From an uncultured Pelagibacteraceae bacterium (GTDB taxonomy: Bacteria > Pseudomonadota > Alphaproteobacteria > Pelagibacterales > Pelagibacteraceae), in assembly GCA_902535255.1 (NCBI GenBank), contig CACASQ010000002.1, positions 28,078-92,077 of the forward strand: DNA of 64,000 nucleotides, in the 5' to 3' direction. The notes under the pieces are model-generated. The model was not told the origin of the DNA and ran no database searches. It worked only from the letters and a program-made list of their open reading frames with translations. Numbering within the stretch: position 1 is the stretch's first letter; every line of letters starts with the position of its first letter. The position numbers and the translations under genes are program-made. Below are positions 10,626-20,912 of the stretch, piece after piece.

Positions 10626-11714
10626 TGCAAAATTTTGAAAACAAATTAGCGGTAACAGAAAAAACCCTCAACAACATAAGGGGGTATCTTTGAAAAGAAT
10701 AAAGTAAAACAAAAAATTAAAGATTTAGAAAAAACTTTATTAAACGAAAATTTTTGGAAAGATCAAAATTCAGCAAAATCTACAATTAAACAAAAAAAAA
10801 TGCTTGAGGAAATTTCATATTCTTATGAAAGTTCCCTTAAAGAAATAAAAAATATCAAAGATTTATTTCAATTAGCCTCAGCTGAAAAAAACGAGGAGGT
10901 AATAGCTGAATGCATCAATAAGATTGAGGAAATTCTCAAAAAAATAAAAAAAAGTGAAATTAGTTGTTTTTTATCTGGAGAAAACGATGATTTGAACATT
11001 TATCTAGAGATCCATGCTGGTGCAGGTGGTACCGAAAGCCAAGACTGGGCAGAAATGTTAAGGCGTATGTATATGAAATGGTTCGATAAAAAAAAATTTT
11101 CTTACAATATAATTAGCGAACATCAAGGAGAAGAAGCCGGGATAAAATCTTCAACAATAAAAGTTGATGGAGAATATGCATATGGCTTAATGAAATCCGA
11201 GTCAGGAGTGCATAGACTAGTAAGAATATCCCCATTTGATAGCGGAGCAAGAAGGCACACAAGCTTTGCTAGCGTATGGGTCTACCCTGCAGTTGAAGAC
11301 GATATAAACATAAAGATTGAAGATAAAGATTTAAGAGTAGACACATATAGATCAAGCGGAGCAGGAGGCCAACATGTAAATACAACTGATAGTGCAGTGA
11401 GAATTACTCATTTGCCAACAAAAATAGTAGTGCAATGTCAAAATGAAAGATCTCAGCATAAAAATAAAGAGACATGTTTTAAAATGTTAAGGGCTAGACT
11501 TTATGAATTTGAGATACAAAAAAGAGAGGAAGAAGATCAAAAAGAACTTGATACAAAAACTGATATTGGTTGGGGACATCAAATTCGATCTTACGTTCTA
11601 CAACCCTACCAATTAGTTAAAGATCTTAGAAGCAAAACCGAGAATACAAATCCCATGAGTGTTTTGGATGGTAATATAGATCAATTTATAGAAGAAGGAA
11701 TTAAAAACAGGTAA
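10625..11714 (+). CDS. prfB: Peptide chain release factor 2, +1 programmed frameshift at 10688-10692
   Basis: ATG at 10625 opens MQNFENKLAVTEKTLNNIRGYL*, with in-frame TGA at 10691-10693 inside AGGGGGTATCTTTGA; +1 shift joins the main ORF containing GGQHVNTTDSAVRITH (GGQ) and the RF2-type SPFDSGARRHTSF. Confidence 0.95.
10679..10693 (+). promoter_or_regulatory. RF2 autoregulatory +1 frameshift signal AGGGGGTATCTTTGA
   Basis: SD-like AGGGGG, then slippery CTT and in-frame TGA; downstream frame (GAA AAG AAT...) continues into prfB. Confidence 0.93.
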
Positions 11715-13897
11715 TGAAAAAGATTTTTTTATATTTTGGGTTATTAACTATATTTTTAATATTTTTAACTTTAACAATTTTGTCAACTGTTGGAATAGAA
11801 ACTAATAAATTCAATAATTTAATATATAATAAAATTAATCAATCTAACAATGATATTAAATTAGATCTTAATAAAATTAAATTCAAAATAGATATTAAAA
11901 AAATCGGATTATTCTTAGAAACAAAAAAACCAAAAGTAAATTACCGTGAAACAACTTTACCTGTAAATAGCGTCAAAGTTTATATAGATTTTTTACCTTT
12001 AATTAAATCAGACATAAAAATAAAAAAAATAAATTTAACTTTAGATAAAATTAACATTAGAGATCTTAAAAAAATATCAAAAGCTTTCAAACCATCAAAC
12101 ATTAAGAGTTTTTTAAATAATAAAATTGATGAGGGAAAATTGGACACAGAAATTGATATATTTTTTAATGATGATAATTTATTGGATAACTTTATTGCTA
12201 AGGGATTTGTTTCAGATTTAAAAGTTAGGATCAATAAAAATATCATTTTGAAAAATACAAGTTTTGGTTTTTTTGCTGATGATAATGATATTTTGCTAAA
12301 AAATATTTTCAGTCAGTCAGAAATATTTAAGATAAAAAATGGAGATTTAAAAGTATCGTTATCTCCGGACTTAATTTTGGAGTCAAATTTTGAAACAAAT
12401 CTAAAATATAATAATAAATTAAAAAAATATTTAAATTTGATAAAAAATTTAAAGTATTCAAACAATCTTAATGTTTTGGATGCTGATTTTCAAAATAATT
12501 TTAAAATTATTCTAGATAATACATATAAGGTTAAAGAATATAGCCTTAAATCTAGAGGAAAAATTTTAAATGCTGAATTCAAATTTAAAGAACCGTTAGA
12601 AAACTCTTTTTTAATCAAAAAAATTGAGAATTTTAAAATAACAGACTCAGCATTCACGTCAAATTTAAGCTTAAACAATATTACAACCGATATAATTGGA
12701 AAATATTCGTTAAATAACGAAAACTTTTTAAGTTTCAATTTTAATACCAAATCTATCAATGATTTAGTAAAATTTGATATAAATTTAGAATACGACAAAG
12801 AAATACAATTACATTCTATTAACTATGCAAAGCCTGAGGGAAAAATTGCTAAATTAAACCTTACCTTTGAAAAAAATAAAGAAAATTTAAACTTTAAAGA
12901 AATAAGTTTTTTAGAGACCGAAAACTCAATAGTCATTGAAGATTTAAAATTAAGTAAACAGCAATTTGTGTCACTTAAAAACATTACTGTAAAAACGAGA
13001 TTAGATAAAAAATTCAATAACGATTTTATAATTAAATTTGGTAAAAAAATATCTATTAATGGCTCTCATTTTGATGCCACCAATTTTTTAAAATCTTTGA
13101 ATGACAGTTCAGAGCAAAAGACTTTTTCTAAAATTAATAAAGAAATAGAAATAGACTTCAAAAACATCTTTTTTCCTTTTTCAGAAAATCTGACGAATTT
13201 CAAATTGATCGGAAAAATTAAAAAAGGTAAATTTATAAATATTTCTTCAAAAGGTGATTTTGGAAATAATAATTTTTTAGATATATCTATGAAACTTGAT
13301 AAAAAAAGTAATAAAAAATATTTGGAGATATATTCAGACTTAACTAGGCCTCTTTTAACAGAGTATAATTTTTTCAAAGGCTTGATGGGAGGAAAACTTT
13401 TTTTTTCATCAATTATTCAAGATAACTATTATAATTCCAAACTAACCATAGAGAACTTTAAGGTTGTTAATGCACCAGGAATGGTAAAATTACTCTCTTT
13501 AGCTGATCTCGGTGGTTTAGCTGACTTAGCAGAAGGAGAGGGAATTTCATTTGATATTTTAGAAATAGAAATGGAAAAAATAAAAAATAATTTAAAATTA
13601 AATGAAATACTCGCTTTAGGACCAAGTATCTCGGTTTTAATGCAAGGTTATCAAAATCCAGAAATTACAAGTTTGAGAGGAACTTTAGTCCCAGCGAAAA
13701 CATTAAACAAATTAATTTCTAAAATACCATTAATAGGTGATATTATAATTCCAAAGGAGGTAGGAGAAGGTTTATTTGGTATTAGTTTCAAAATTAAAGG
13801 AAGTCCAGGAAATTTGAAAACTTCAATAAACCCTATAAGGACGATAACTCCAAGATTTATTCAAAAAATAATAGATAAAAATAAAGAAATTAAGTAA
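11714..13897 (+). CDS. AsmA-like / DUF3971-type large envelope protein
   Basis: N-terminal TM helix, beta-rich repetitive body, C-terminal LRGTLVPAKTLNKLISKIPLIGDIIIPKEVGEGLFGISFKIKGSPGNLKTSINP. Confidence 0.65.
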   Translation: MKKIFLYFGLLTIFLIFLTLTILSTVGIETNKFNNLIYNKINQSNNDIKLDLNKIKFKIDIKKIGLFLETKKPKVNYRETTLPVNSVKVYIDFLPLIKSDIKIKKINLTLDKINIRDLKKISKAFKPSNIKSFLNNKIDEGKLDTEIDIFFNDDNLLDNFIAKGFVSDLKVRINKNIILKNTSFGFFADDNDILLKNIFSQSEIFKIKNGDLKVSLSPDLILESNFETNLKYNNKLKKYLNLIKNLKYSNNLNVLDADFQNNFKIILDNTYKVKEYSLKSRGKILNAEFKFKEPLENSFLIKKIENFKITDSAFTSNLSLNNITTDIIGKYSLNNENFLSFNFNTKSINDLVKFDINLEYDKEIQLHSINYAKPEGKIAKLNLTFEKNKENLNFKEISFLETENSIVIEDLKLSKQQFVSLKNITVKTRLDKKFNNDFIIKFGKKISINGSHFDATNFLKSLNDSSEQKTFSKINKEIEIDFKNIFFPFSENLTNFKLIGKIKKGKFINISSKGDFGNNNFLDISMKLDKKSNKKYLEIYSDLTRPLLTEYNFFKGLMGGKLFFSSIIQDNYYNSKLTIENFKVVNAPGMVKLLSLADLGGLADLAEGEGISFDILEIEMEKIKNNLKLNEILALGPSISVLMQGYQNPEITSLRGTLVPAKTLNKLISKIPLIGDIIIPKEVGEGLFGISFKIKGSPGNLKTSINPIRTITPRFIQKIIDKNKEIK

Positions 13898-15128
13898 CTT
13901 TAATTAAAAAATGTTTCTTTTTTCCAATAGAGATTTTAAGACTCTTATCTCTAAAATCTTTTGGTTGAAGGATTTTTTTGTCATCGCTTATAACTATATT
14001 GTTTATTTTTAATCCTTTATTTGCAATTGTTCTCCTTGCTTCACTTTTTGATGAAGTTATATTACTACTTGACAATAAATCTAATAAATTAATCCCTGAA
14101 ATTATATCGCTGTGTTTAATTTTTATTTCTGGTAAATCAGTACCTATGCCACCACCTTCAAAGGTAGCTTTAGCAGATTGCTCAGCTTTTAAAGAAGCCT
14201 TCTTTCCATGAAGAATTCTTGTAGCATTATTGGCCAAAAGTATTTTTAGTTTATTTATATTTTTTTCTTTGTCGCAAATATTTTCGATCTCTTCTGTTTT
14301 TATATCAGTAAAATAATTTAAAAATCTTCTTACATCACGATCATCTGTATTCCTCCAGAACTGCCAATATTCATATGGAGAAAATAAATCTTTATTTAAC
14401 CATATAGCTCCCTTTTCTGTTTTACCCATTTTAGCTCCAGATGCCAAAGTTATGAGAGGTGAAGTAATCCCGAAAGACTCTTTTCTAAGCTTTCTCCTAA
14501 TTAATTCTACTCCATTAACAATATTTCCCCACTGATCAGAGCCCCCAATTTGTAGTTTACATTTATGCGTTTTAAAAAGTTGATAAAAGTCAAATGCTTG
14601 TAAAAGCATATAGTTAAATTCCATATAGCTTAAGGATTGTTCTCTTTCTAATCTTAGTTTTACACTATCAAAGGTTAACATTTTATTGATTGTGAAATTA
14701 ACTCCAATTTCCCTTAAAAATTTGATTAAGTTTAATTTTGTCAACCATTTTGCGTTATCAACATAAATCGGCTTAGTTTTTTTATTGGTATTATCTAGAA
14801 TTTTATTAAAAACTTTTTTAATACTTTTAATATTTTTATTTATTTCTCTTTTTTCTAAAATTTTTCTCGTCGTATCTTTACCTGATGGGTCTCCTATCAG
14901 AGTCGTACCACCACCTAAAAGAATGATTGGTCGATGACCATGTTTTTGCATAAGTTTCAAAATCATTATTTGAAGTAAACTACCAACATGAAGGCTTTTA
15001 GCCGTACAATCAAAACCGATATATCCTTGCAAACTTTCTTTATTACAAATTTCCTCTAGTTTATTTAAATCAGTGCACTGACTCAAATAGCCACGGGAGC
15101 TCATTTCTTTTAAAAATTTATTTTTCAT
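13890..15128 (-). CDS. tyrS: Tyrosyl-tRNA synthetase
   Basis: GYIGFDCTAKSLHVGSLL; QIGGSDQWGNIVNG; KMGKTEKGAIW; C-terminal S4-like domain. Confidence 0.96.
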   Translation of the reverse strand: MKNKFLKEMSSRGYLSQCTDLNKLEEICNKESLQGYIGFDCTAKSLHVGSLLQIMILKLMQKHGHRPIILLGGGTTLIGDPSGKDTTRKILEKREINKNIKSIKKVFNKILDNTNKKTKPIYVDNAKWLTKLNLIKFLREIGVNFTINKMLTFDSVKLRLEREQSLSYMEFNYMLLQAFDFYQLFKTHKCKLQIGGSDQWGNIVNGVELIRRKLRKESFGITSPLITLASGAKMGKTEKGAIWLNKDLFSPYEYWQFWRNTDDRDVRRFLNYFTDIKTEEIENICDKEKNINKLKILLANNATRILHGKKASLKAEQSAKATFEGGGIGTDLPEIKIKHSDIISGINLLDLLSSSNITSSKSEARRTIANKGLKINNIVISDDKKILQPKDFRDKSLKISIGKKKHFLIKVT

Positions 15129-15183
15129 AGCGTAATTTGTTTAATTCACTATTATACAAATATTATTATAAATAAATAAAAAT

Positions 15184-16305
15184 ATGCAAAAAAAATATAT
15201 TTCCATAGGGCTTATGAGTGGAACATCCGGAGATGGTGTTGATGCATCAATTATTAGCTCAAATGGTGTTGATAAATACGAATCAATTAAAAACAAATAT
15301 TACCAGTATGATGATGAAGTTTACAATAAGATTCATGATTTAAAAGAGCAAATAAACTCTTCACAAGATCTTAAAAAAAATTCTTCTGCAATTTCAGATT
15401 TAGAAAGGAAAATAACTTTATTTCATGCAAAAATAATAAAAGATCTTAATTTAAATGAAGACAATCCTTTAATCGGTTTTCATGGACAAACGATTTATCA
15501 TAATGCTAAAGAAAAAATTTCTAATCAATTAGGTGATGCAAAATTATTATTTCAACTTACAAAAAAAAAAATAATTTTTAATTTTAGATATAACGACATT
15601 CAAAATGGAGGTGAAGGAGCTCCATTAACGCCTTTATTTCATAAGTTAATTGTGGCTCAAAAGAAAATTAATCTTCCAGCTTGTATACTGAATATTGGAG
15701 GAATATCAAATGTTACAATAGTAAAAAAAATAATTGGAACTAATGAGCTCTATAGTAAAGATATTGGACCTGGAAACTGTTTAATTGATAGCTGGGTTAG
15801 AAAAAATTCAAGAAAAAAATACGATTACAATGGATCTTTAGCAAGCAATGGATCTTTAAATGAAATTATACTAGAGCAAGCTCAAGAACTTTATTTTAAC
15901 AGAACTATAAAAGATAAATTATCCCTTGATGTGAATGACTTTGACGTTTCTTTTGCAAGAGGACTTTCACTTGAGGATGGCTCAAAAACATTAACTGAAT
16001 TTACAGCCAGTATAATTAGTGAAAGTTTATTAAATTATTTTAAAAATCTTAATATTCAAGTCAAAGATATATTAATTTGTGGAGGCGGAAGAAAAAATAA
16101 AATTTTGACTCAAAGTATAAAAGATAAATTAAATCCCAACCATAACTTAAAATTAATTGATGATTATAAAATAGATGGAGATTTTGTTGAATCCCAGGCT
16201 TTTGCTTTTTTAGCCATAAGATCTTATCTGAAGTTGCCAATTACTTTTCCAGGTACTACTGGATGCAATAAACCTTGTTTAGGAGGGGATCTAATGCAAG
16301 ATTAA
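15184..16305 (+). CDS. anmK: Anhydro-N-acetylmuramic acid kinase
   Basis: GLMSGTSGDGVDASII; IGFHGQTIYH; DIGPGNCLID; ICGGGRKN. Confidence 0.93.
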   Translation: MQKKYISIGLMSGTSGDGVDASIISSNGVDKYESIKNKYYQYDDEVYNKIHDLKEQINSSQDLKKNSSAISDLERKITLFHAKIIKDLNLNEDNPLIGFHGQTIYHNAKEKISNQLGDAKLLFQLTKKKIIFNFRYNDIQNGGEGAPLTPLFHKLIVAQKKINLPACILNIGGISNVTIVKKIIGTNELYSKDIGPGNCLIDSWVRKNSRKKYDYNGSLASNGSLNEIILEQAQELYFNRTIKDKLSLDVNDFDVSFARGLSLEDGSKTLTEFTASIISESLLNYFKNLNIQVKDILICGGGRKNKILTQSIKDKLNPNHNLKLIDDYKIDGDFVESQAFAFLAIRSYLKLPITFPGTTGCNKPCLGGDLMQD

Positions 16306-16958
16306 ATTAAAGCTGTTTTCTCCTTAAGGTATTTTTCAATTTCAATTTTTAGTTCTTTTTCTTTATTTTTAAAAAAATGATTTGAGTTTTTGATTTTAGA
16401 GAAAATTACCTCAACCCCTTTTTGATTTTTTATTCTATTATCAAGTTCATTTATACTTTCCTTCGTTACAAGCTCATCATTTTCACTGTATATTACTTGT
16501 CCCGATGTTGGACATGGCGCCAAAAAAGAAAAATCATAAACGTTTGGCTGAGGAGATACCGCTATAAAGTTATTAACTTCAGGCCTTCTCATTATTAATT
16601 GCATACAAATTAGTGAACCAAAAGAAAAGCCAGAAACCCAGCATTGACTATAATCTAAATTCTGTCTTTCAATCCAATCTAGTGCTGCTGCTGCATCTGA
16701 TAATTCACCTTGACCATTATCAAAAACTCCCTCACTTTTTCCAACACCTCTAAAATTCACTTTAATTACAGAAAATCCATTATTTAAAAAAATATTATAC
16801 ATTAATTGAATAACACGATTACTCATTGTTCCTCCGTACTGAGGATGAGGATGTAAAACTATCGCAACTGGTGAACCAAATTTAGGGTTTTTATAATACT
16901 TGGCTTCTAGTCTTCCAGCAGGACCAGGAATAAAAATTTCTGAACTTTTAGGTTTCAT
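16302..16958 (-). CDS. Alpha/beta hydrolase
   Basis: VAIVLHPHPQYGGTMSNRVI; GKSEG; CWVSGFSFGSLICMQL. Confidence 0.82.
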   Translation of the reverse strand: MKPKSSEIFIPGPAGRLEAKYYKNPKFGSPVAIVLHPHPQYGGTMSNRVIQLMYNIFLNNGFSVIKVNFRGVGKSEGVFDNGQGELSDAAAALDWIERQNLDYSQCWVSGFSFGSLICMQLIMRRPEVNNFIAVSPQPNVYDFSFLAPCPTSGQVIYSENDELVTKESINELDNRIKNQKGVEVIFSKIKNSNHFFKNKEKELKIEIEKYLKEKTALI

Positions 16959-16962
16959 AATT

Positions 16963-16981
16963 GATAATGATTACTATTAAA
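16963..16981. promoter_or_regulatory. Candidate Fur-family binding site (GATAATGATTACTATTAAA)
   Basis: Close by eye to the classical Fur box GATAATGATWATCATTATC; intergenic between the hydrolase and iscR. Confidence 0.45.
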
Positions 16982-17032
16982 AAAAAAAGTACTGAGTTAT
17001 AGCACGTTTTTATGCGACAAATATTTTTTTTT

Positions 17033-17057
17033 AATTCTGACTAAATTAGTAGGAATT
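17033..17057. promoter_or_regulatory. Candidate IscR type-1-like box (core GACTAAATTAGT)
   Basis: Core fits the E. coli type-1 consensus GACTRWWWYAGT; lies just upstream of a TATATT -10-like hexamer (17071-17076) before iscR. Confidence 0.6.
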
Positions 17058-17088
17058 CTGCAAAAACTGTTATATTACACGCTTAATT

Positions 17089-17499
17089 ATGAAATTAACT
17101 AATAAAGGTAGATATGCAGTAATGGCGATGGCAGACTTAGCATTAAATGCTAAAGAAAAACCAATAAGCTTAACTGAAATATCTTTAAGACAAAACATTT
17201 CTCTAGCCTATTTAGAACAGATATTTTTAAAATTAAAAGATAACAAATTAGTAAGAAGCTCTAGAGGAGCAACAGGCGGGTATGTTTTAGAAAAACCGGC
17301 ATCTGAGATTAAACTGTCAAACATTATTTATGCTGTGGATGAAGAGGTAAGAACTCTTAATTGTAAAAAAAATTCAAAAAAAGGATGTAATAACAAATCG
17401 ACTAAATGTATCACACATAATTTATGGGACCAACTCGACCAACATATAAATGGTTTTTTTGAAAAAGTAAAATTACAAGATTTAACAAAGAACAACTAA
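17089..17499 (+). CDS. iscR: Rrf2-family transcriptional regulator, IscR-like
   Basis: [33 protein letters not shown]7-C-X6-C-X2-H cluster motif; heads the suf operon. Confidence 0.87.
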   Translation: MKLTNKGRYAVMAMADLALNAKEKPISLTEISLRQNISLAYLEQIFLKLKDNKLVRSSRGATGGYVLEKPASEIKLSNIIYAVDEEVRTLNCKKNSKKGCNNKSTKCITHNLWDQLDQHINGFFEKVKLQDLTKNN

Positions 17500-17503
17500 A
17501 CTT

Positions 17504-18937
17504 ATGAAAAGCGAAGAATTAAAAAATCAAGAATATAAATACGGCTTTACAACTGAAATTGAAAACTTTAAAGCACCCAAAGGTCTTTCAGAAGAAACAA
17601 TTAGATTTATTTCTAAAATTAAAAAAGAGCCTAAATGGATGTTGGAATGGAGACTTAAGGCTTTTAATAGACTTAATGTTTTAAAAGAACCTAATTGGCA
17701 AAAACCAAAATACCCAAAGATTGATTACCAAAATTTATATTATTATTCTGCTCCAAAAAGCATGAAAGATAAACCCAAAAGCTTAGATGAGGTAGATCCA
17801 AAGCTTCTAGAAACATATAATAAATTAGGCATTCCACTCAACGAACAGAAAAAATTAAGTGGTGTTGCTGTAGATGCAGTTTTTGACTCTGTATCCGTTG
17901 CAACAACTTTTAAAGGTGAACTTGATAAAAAAGGAATAATTTTTTGTCCGATATCTGAAGCTATTCAAAAACACCCTGAGTTAGTAAGGAAATATTTAGG
18001 ATCCGTAATTCCTATAAGCGATCATTATTTTGCGACGCTGAATTCTGCAGTATTCACAGATGGCTCATTTGTTTATATCCCTCCGAACACAAGGTGCCCA
18101 ATGGAGCTATCCACTTATTTTAGAATCAATGCATCTGAAACTGGTCAATTTGAAAGAACACTCATTATAGCAGATAAAGGAAGCTATGTAAGTTATTTAG
18201 AGGGTTGCACAGCTCCGATGAGAGATGAGAACCAATTACATGCTGCTAATGTGGAATTGGTCGCTTTAGATGATGCTGAAATAAAATATTCAACTGTACA
18301 AAATTGGTACCCAGGAGATAAAGACGGCGTTGGAGGAATTTACAATTTTGTAACTAAGAGGGGTGCATGTAGAGGTAAAAATTCGAAAATATCATGGACG
18401 CAAGTAGAAACAGGATCAGCGATTACTTGGAAATACCCAAGCTGTATTTTACAAGGTGATAATTCTGTAGGTGAGTTTTATTCTATTGCAATCACGAACA
18501 ATCATCAAAAAGCAGACACTGGCACCAAAATGATACATTTAGGTAAAAATACTAAAAGTAAAATCATCTCCAAAGGTATTTCAGCCGGTAAAGCTGATAA
18601 TACTTACAGAGGACTTGTAGATATTGGTTCGAAGGCTTCAAATTCTAGAAATTATACTCAATGTGACTCTTTATTAATGGGTAATAAATGTGGTGCTCAC
18701 ACAGTGCCTTATATTAAAAATAAAAATTCATCTTCCACAGTGGAGCATGAGGCTACAACGTCAAAAATTAATGAAGATCAATTATTTTATTGTAATCAAA
18801 GAGGACTTAATCAAGAAGAAGCTGTGAGTCTTATAGTAAATGGTTTTTGCAAGGAGGTATTGCAACAGTTACCAATGGAATTTGCGGTAGAGGCCCAAAA
18901 GCTTGTTTCAATTAGTTTAGAAGGGAGTGTGGGATAA
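17504..18937 (+). CDS. sufB: Fe-S cluster assembly protein SufB
   Basis: [56 protein letters not shown]. Confidence 0.97.
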   Translation: MKSEELKNQEYKYGFTTEIENFKAPKGLSEETIRFISKIKKEPKWMLEWRLKAFNRLNVLKEPNWQKPKYPKIDYQNLYYYSAPKSMKDKPKSLDEVDPKLLETYNKLGIPLNEQKKLSGVAVDAVFDSVSVATTFKGELDKKGIIFCPISEAIQKHPELVRKYLGSVIPISDHYFATLNSAVFTDGSFVYIPPNTRCPMELSTYFRINASETGQFERTLIIADKGSYVSYLEGCTAPMRDENQLHAANVELVALDDAEIKYSTVQNWYPGDKDGVGGIYNFVTKRGACRGKNSKISWTQVETGSAITWKYPSCILQGDNSVGEFYSIAITNNHQKADTGTKMIHLGKNTKSKIISKGISAGKADNTYRGLVDIGSKASNSRNYTQCDSLLMGNKCGAHTVPYIKNKNSSSTVEHEATTSKINEDQLFYCNQRGLNQEEAVSLIVNGFCKEVLQQLPMEFAVEAQKLVSISLEGSVG

Positions 18938-19671
18938 TGCTTCAATTACAAAATTTGAAAGCATCTGTCAACGACAAGTCAATTTTAAACGGACTCAATT
19001 TAGAAATTAATCCAGGTGAAGTGCATGCTATTATGGGTCCCAATGGATCAGGAAAAAGCACTTTAGCAAACATACTCTCTGGAAAGAACGGCTACGATGT
19101 TAGTGGTGATCTAAAGTATGAGGGAGAAAATTTACAAGGTATTCCTATTGAAGAGAGAGCGCAAAGAGGAATTTTTTTAGCGTTTCAATATCCTTTAGAA
19201 ATTCCGGGAGTTAACACAACAAATTTTTTAAAAACTTCTTTAAACACTATTAGAAAAGCAAAAGGAGAAAAAGAGCTAGATACCTTATCTCTTTTAAAAT
19301 TAATAAAGGAAAAAGCTTCAGAACTAAATATTGATGAAAAGTTTCTATCAAGACAATTAAATGTTGGTTTTTCAGGCGGAGAAAAAAAGAAAAACGAAAT
19401 TCTTCAAATGAAACTATTAGAACCGAAATTGGTTATTTTAGATGAAACAGACTCTGGATTAGACATTGATGCATTAAGAATTGTTGCGGATGGTGTAAAT
19501 TCACATAAAAACAAAAATAACGCTTTTTTAATTATTACACATTATCAAAGATTGCTTGATTATATTAAACCAGATTTCATCCATGTATTGTCTAAGGGTA
19601 AAATTGTAAAAACTGGATGTGCTGATTTAGGTAAAGAACTAGAAAAAACCGGATACGAAAATTTAAGATAA
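18937..19671 (+). CDS. sufC: Fe-S cluster assembly ATPase SufC
   Basis: GPNGSGKSTLANILSG Walker A; GFSGGEKKKNEILQM; VILDETDSGLD. Confidence 0.97.
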   Translation: MLQLQNLKASVNDKSILNGLNLEINPGEVHAIMGPNGSGKSTLANILSGKNGYDVSGDLKYEGENLQGIPIEERAQRGIFLAFQYPLEIPGVNTTNFLKTSLNTIRKAKGEKELDTLSLLKLIKEKASELNIDEKFLSRQLNVGFSGGEKKKNEILQMKLLEPKLVILDETDSGLDIDALRIVADGVNSHKNKNNAFLIITHYQRLLDYIKPDFIHVLSKGKIVKTGCADLGKELEKTGYENLR

Positions 19672-20912
19672 TGGAAGAGTTATTTAATATAAATCTTGAT
19701 AAAATACCCATATCTTCAAAAAAAGAGAAGAGTAGTAGAAAAAAAAATCTAGAGATATTTTTAGAGAGTGGTTTTCCAAATAAAAAAGATGAAGATTGGA
19801 AATTCACAGACTTTAATTTAATTATTAAAAAAAATTTTAGAAATATAAATAATAATTTTGATTTTAGTTCTGAAAGAAAAATTGAATTCATCAATGAAAT
19901 TGACCACAACAATATTGTGATGGTCAATGGATTATACAAGTCAAGTGATTTAAAATTTGAAGAAAAAGAAAAAGTTAAAATTGAAAGCTTAAAACCAGTT
20001 GAAGAAACTAATGTACAATCAAATAACAATCTTTATTGCTTAAACAAAGCTTTATCTTTAGGAGGATTTTGTTTAGAAATACAAGACAATTATAAATGTA
20101 AAAAACCAATAATAATTTATAACTATTCCACTTCAAATTTAGATAATAAGATTATTAATAATTCAAACAAAATTAAACTAAACCAAAATAGCGAATTAAC
20201 CTTAATCGAATATAATATTAATGAAAAAAGTAAATTCATAAAAAACACTTTCGAAAACGTTGAAATAAACGATAACTCAGTTCTTAAAAGTATCACAATT
20301 CAAAAGAGGAAAAGTGATGGATATTTTTATAAAAATATATCTGGAACACAAGGGTATAACTCTAGCTACCAAAATTTTATATTAAGCTCTGGATTGAAAT
20401 TTAATAAAATAGAATTAGATATAAATTTAAATAAAGAAAACAGTAATTGTTATGTAATTTCTGGATTATGTCTGGGTAAAGGCGAACATCAAGAAATAAA
20501 AACCCGAGTGAATCACCTTGCTCCTAGATGTAAAAGTTACCAAAAAATTAAAAATGTTTTAGAAAATGATAGCAATGGAGTTTATCAAGGTAAAATATTT
20601 GTTAAAGATATCGCTCAAAAAACAGATGCATACCAGTTGAGTAAAGCTCTTATTCTAGATGATCAAGCTGAGTTCAATGCTAAACCAGAGTTAGAAATAT
20701 ATGCTGATGATGTAAAATGTTCCCATGGATCTACTTCAGGAAGTATAGACCCAGAAGCTATTTACTATTTAAAGACAAGAGGAATTGAACAATCGATAGC
20801 AAAAAAGCTTTTGATAAATGGTTTTCTTAATGAGATTTTTGAAAATATACCTGAGACAAAACTTAAGGCCCTTCTTGAAAAAAGCATAGAGGAACAGATC
20901 GATGGAATTTAG
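19671..20912 (+). CDS. sufD: Fe-S cluster assembly protein SufD
   Basis: NAKPELEIYADDVKCSHGSTSGSIDPEAIYYLKTRGI; operon context. Confidence 0.93.
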   Translation: MEELFNINLDKIPISSKKEKSSRKKNLEIFLESGFPNKKDEDWKFTDFNLIIKKNFRNINNNFDFSSERKIEFINEIDHNNIVMVNGLYKSSDLKFEEKEKVKIESLKPVEETNVQSNNNLYCLNKALSLGGFCLEIQDNYKCKKPIIIYNYSTSNLDNKIINNSNKIKLNQNSELTLIEYNINEKSKFIKNTFENVEINDNSVLKSITIQKRKSDGYFYKNISGTQGYNSSYQNFILSSGLKFNKIELDINLNKENSNCYVISGLCLGKGEHQEIKTRVNHLAPRCKSYQKIKNVLENDSNGVYQGKIFVKDIAQKTDAYQLSKALILDDQAEFNAKPELEIYADDVKCSHGSTSGSIDPEAIYYLKTRGIEQSIAKKLLINGFLNEIFENIPETKLKALLEKSIEEQIDGI

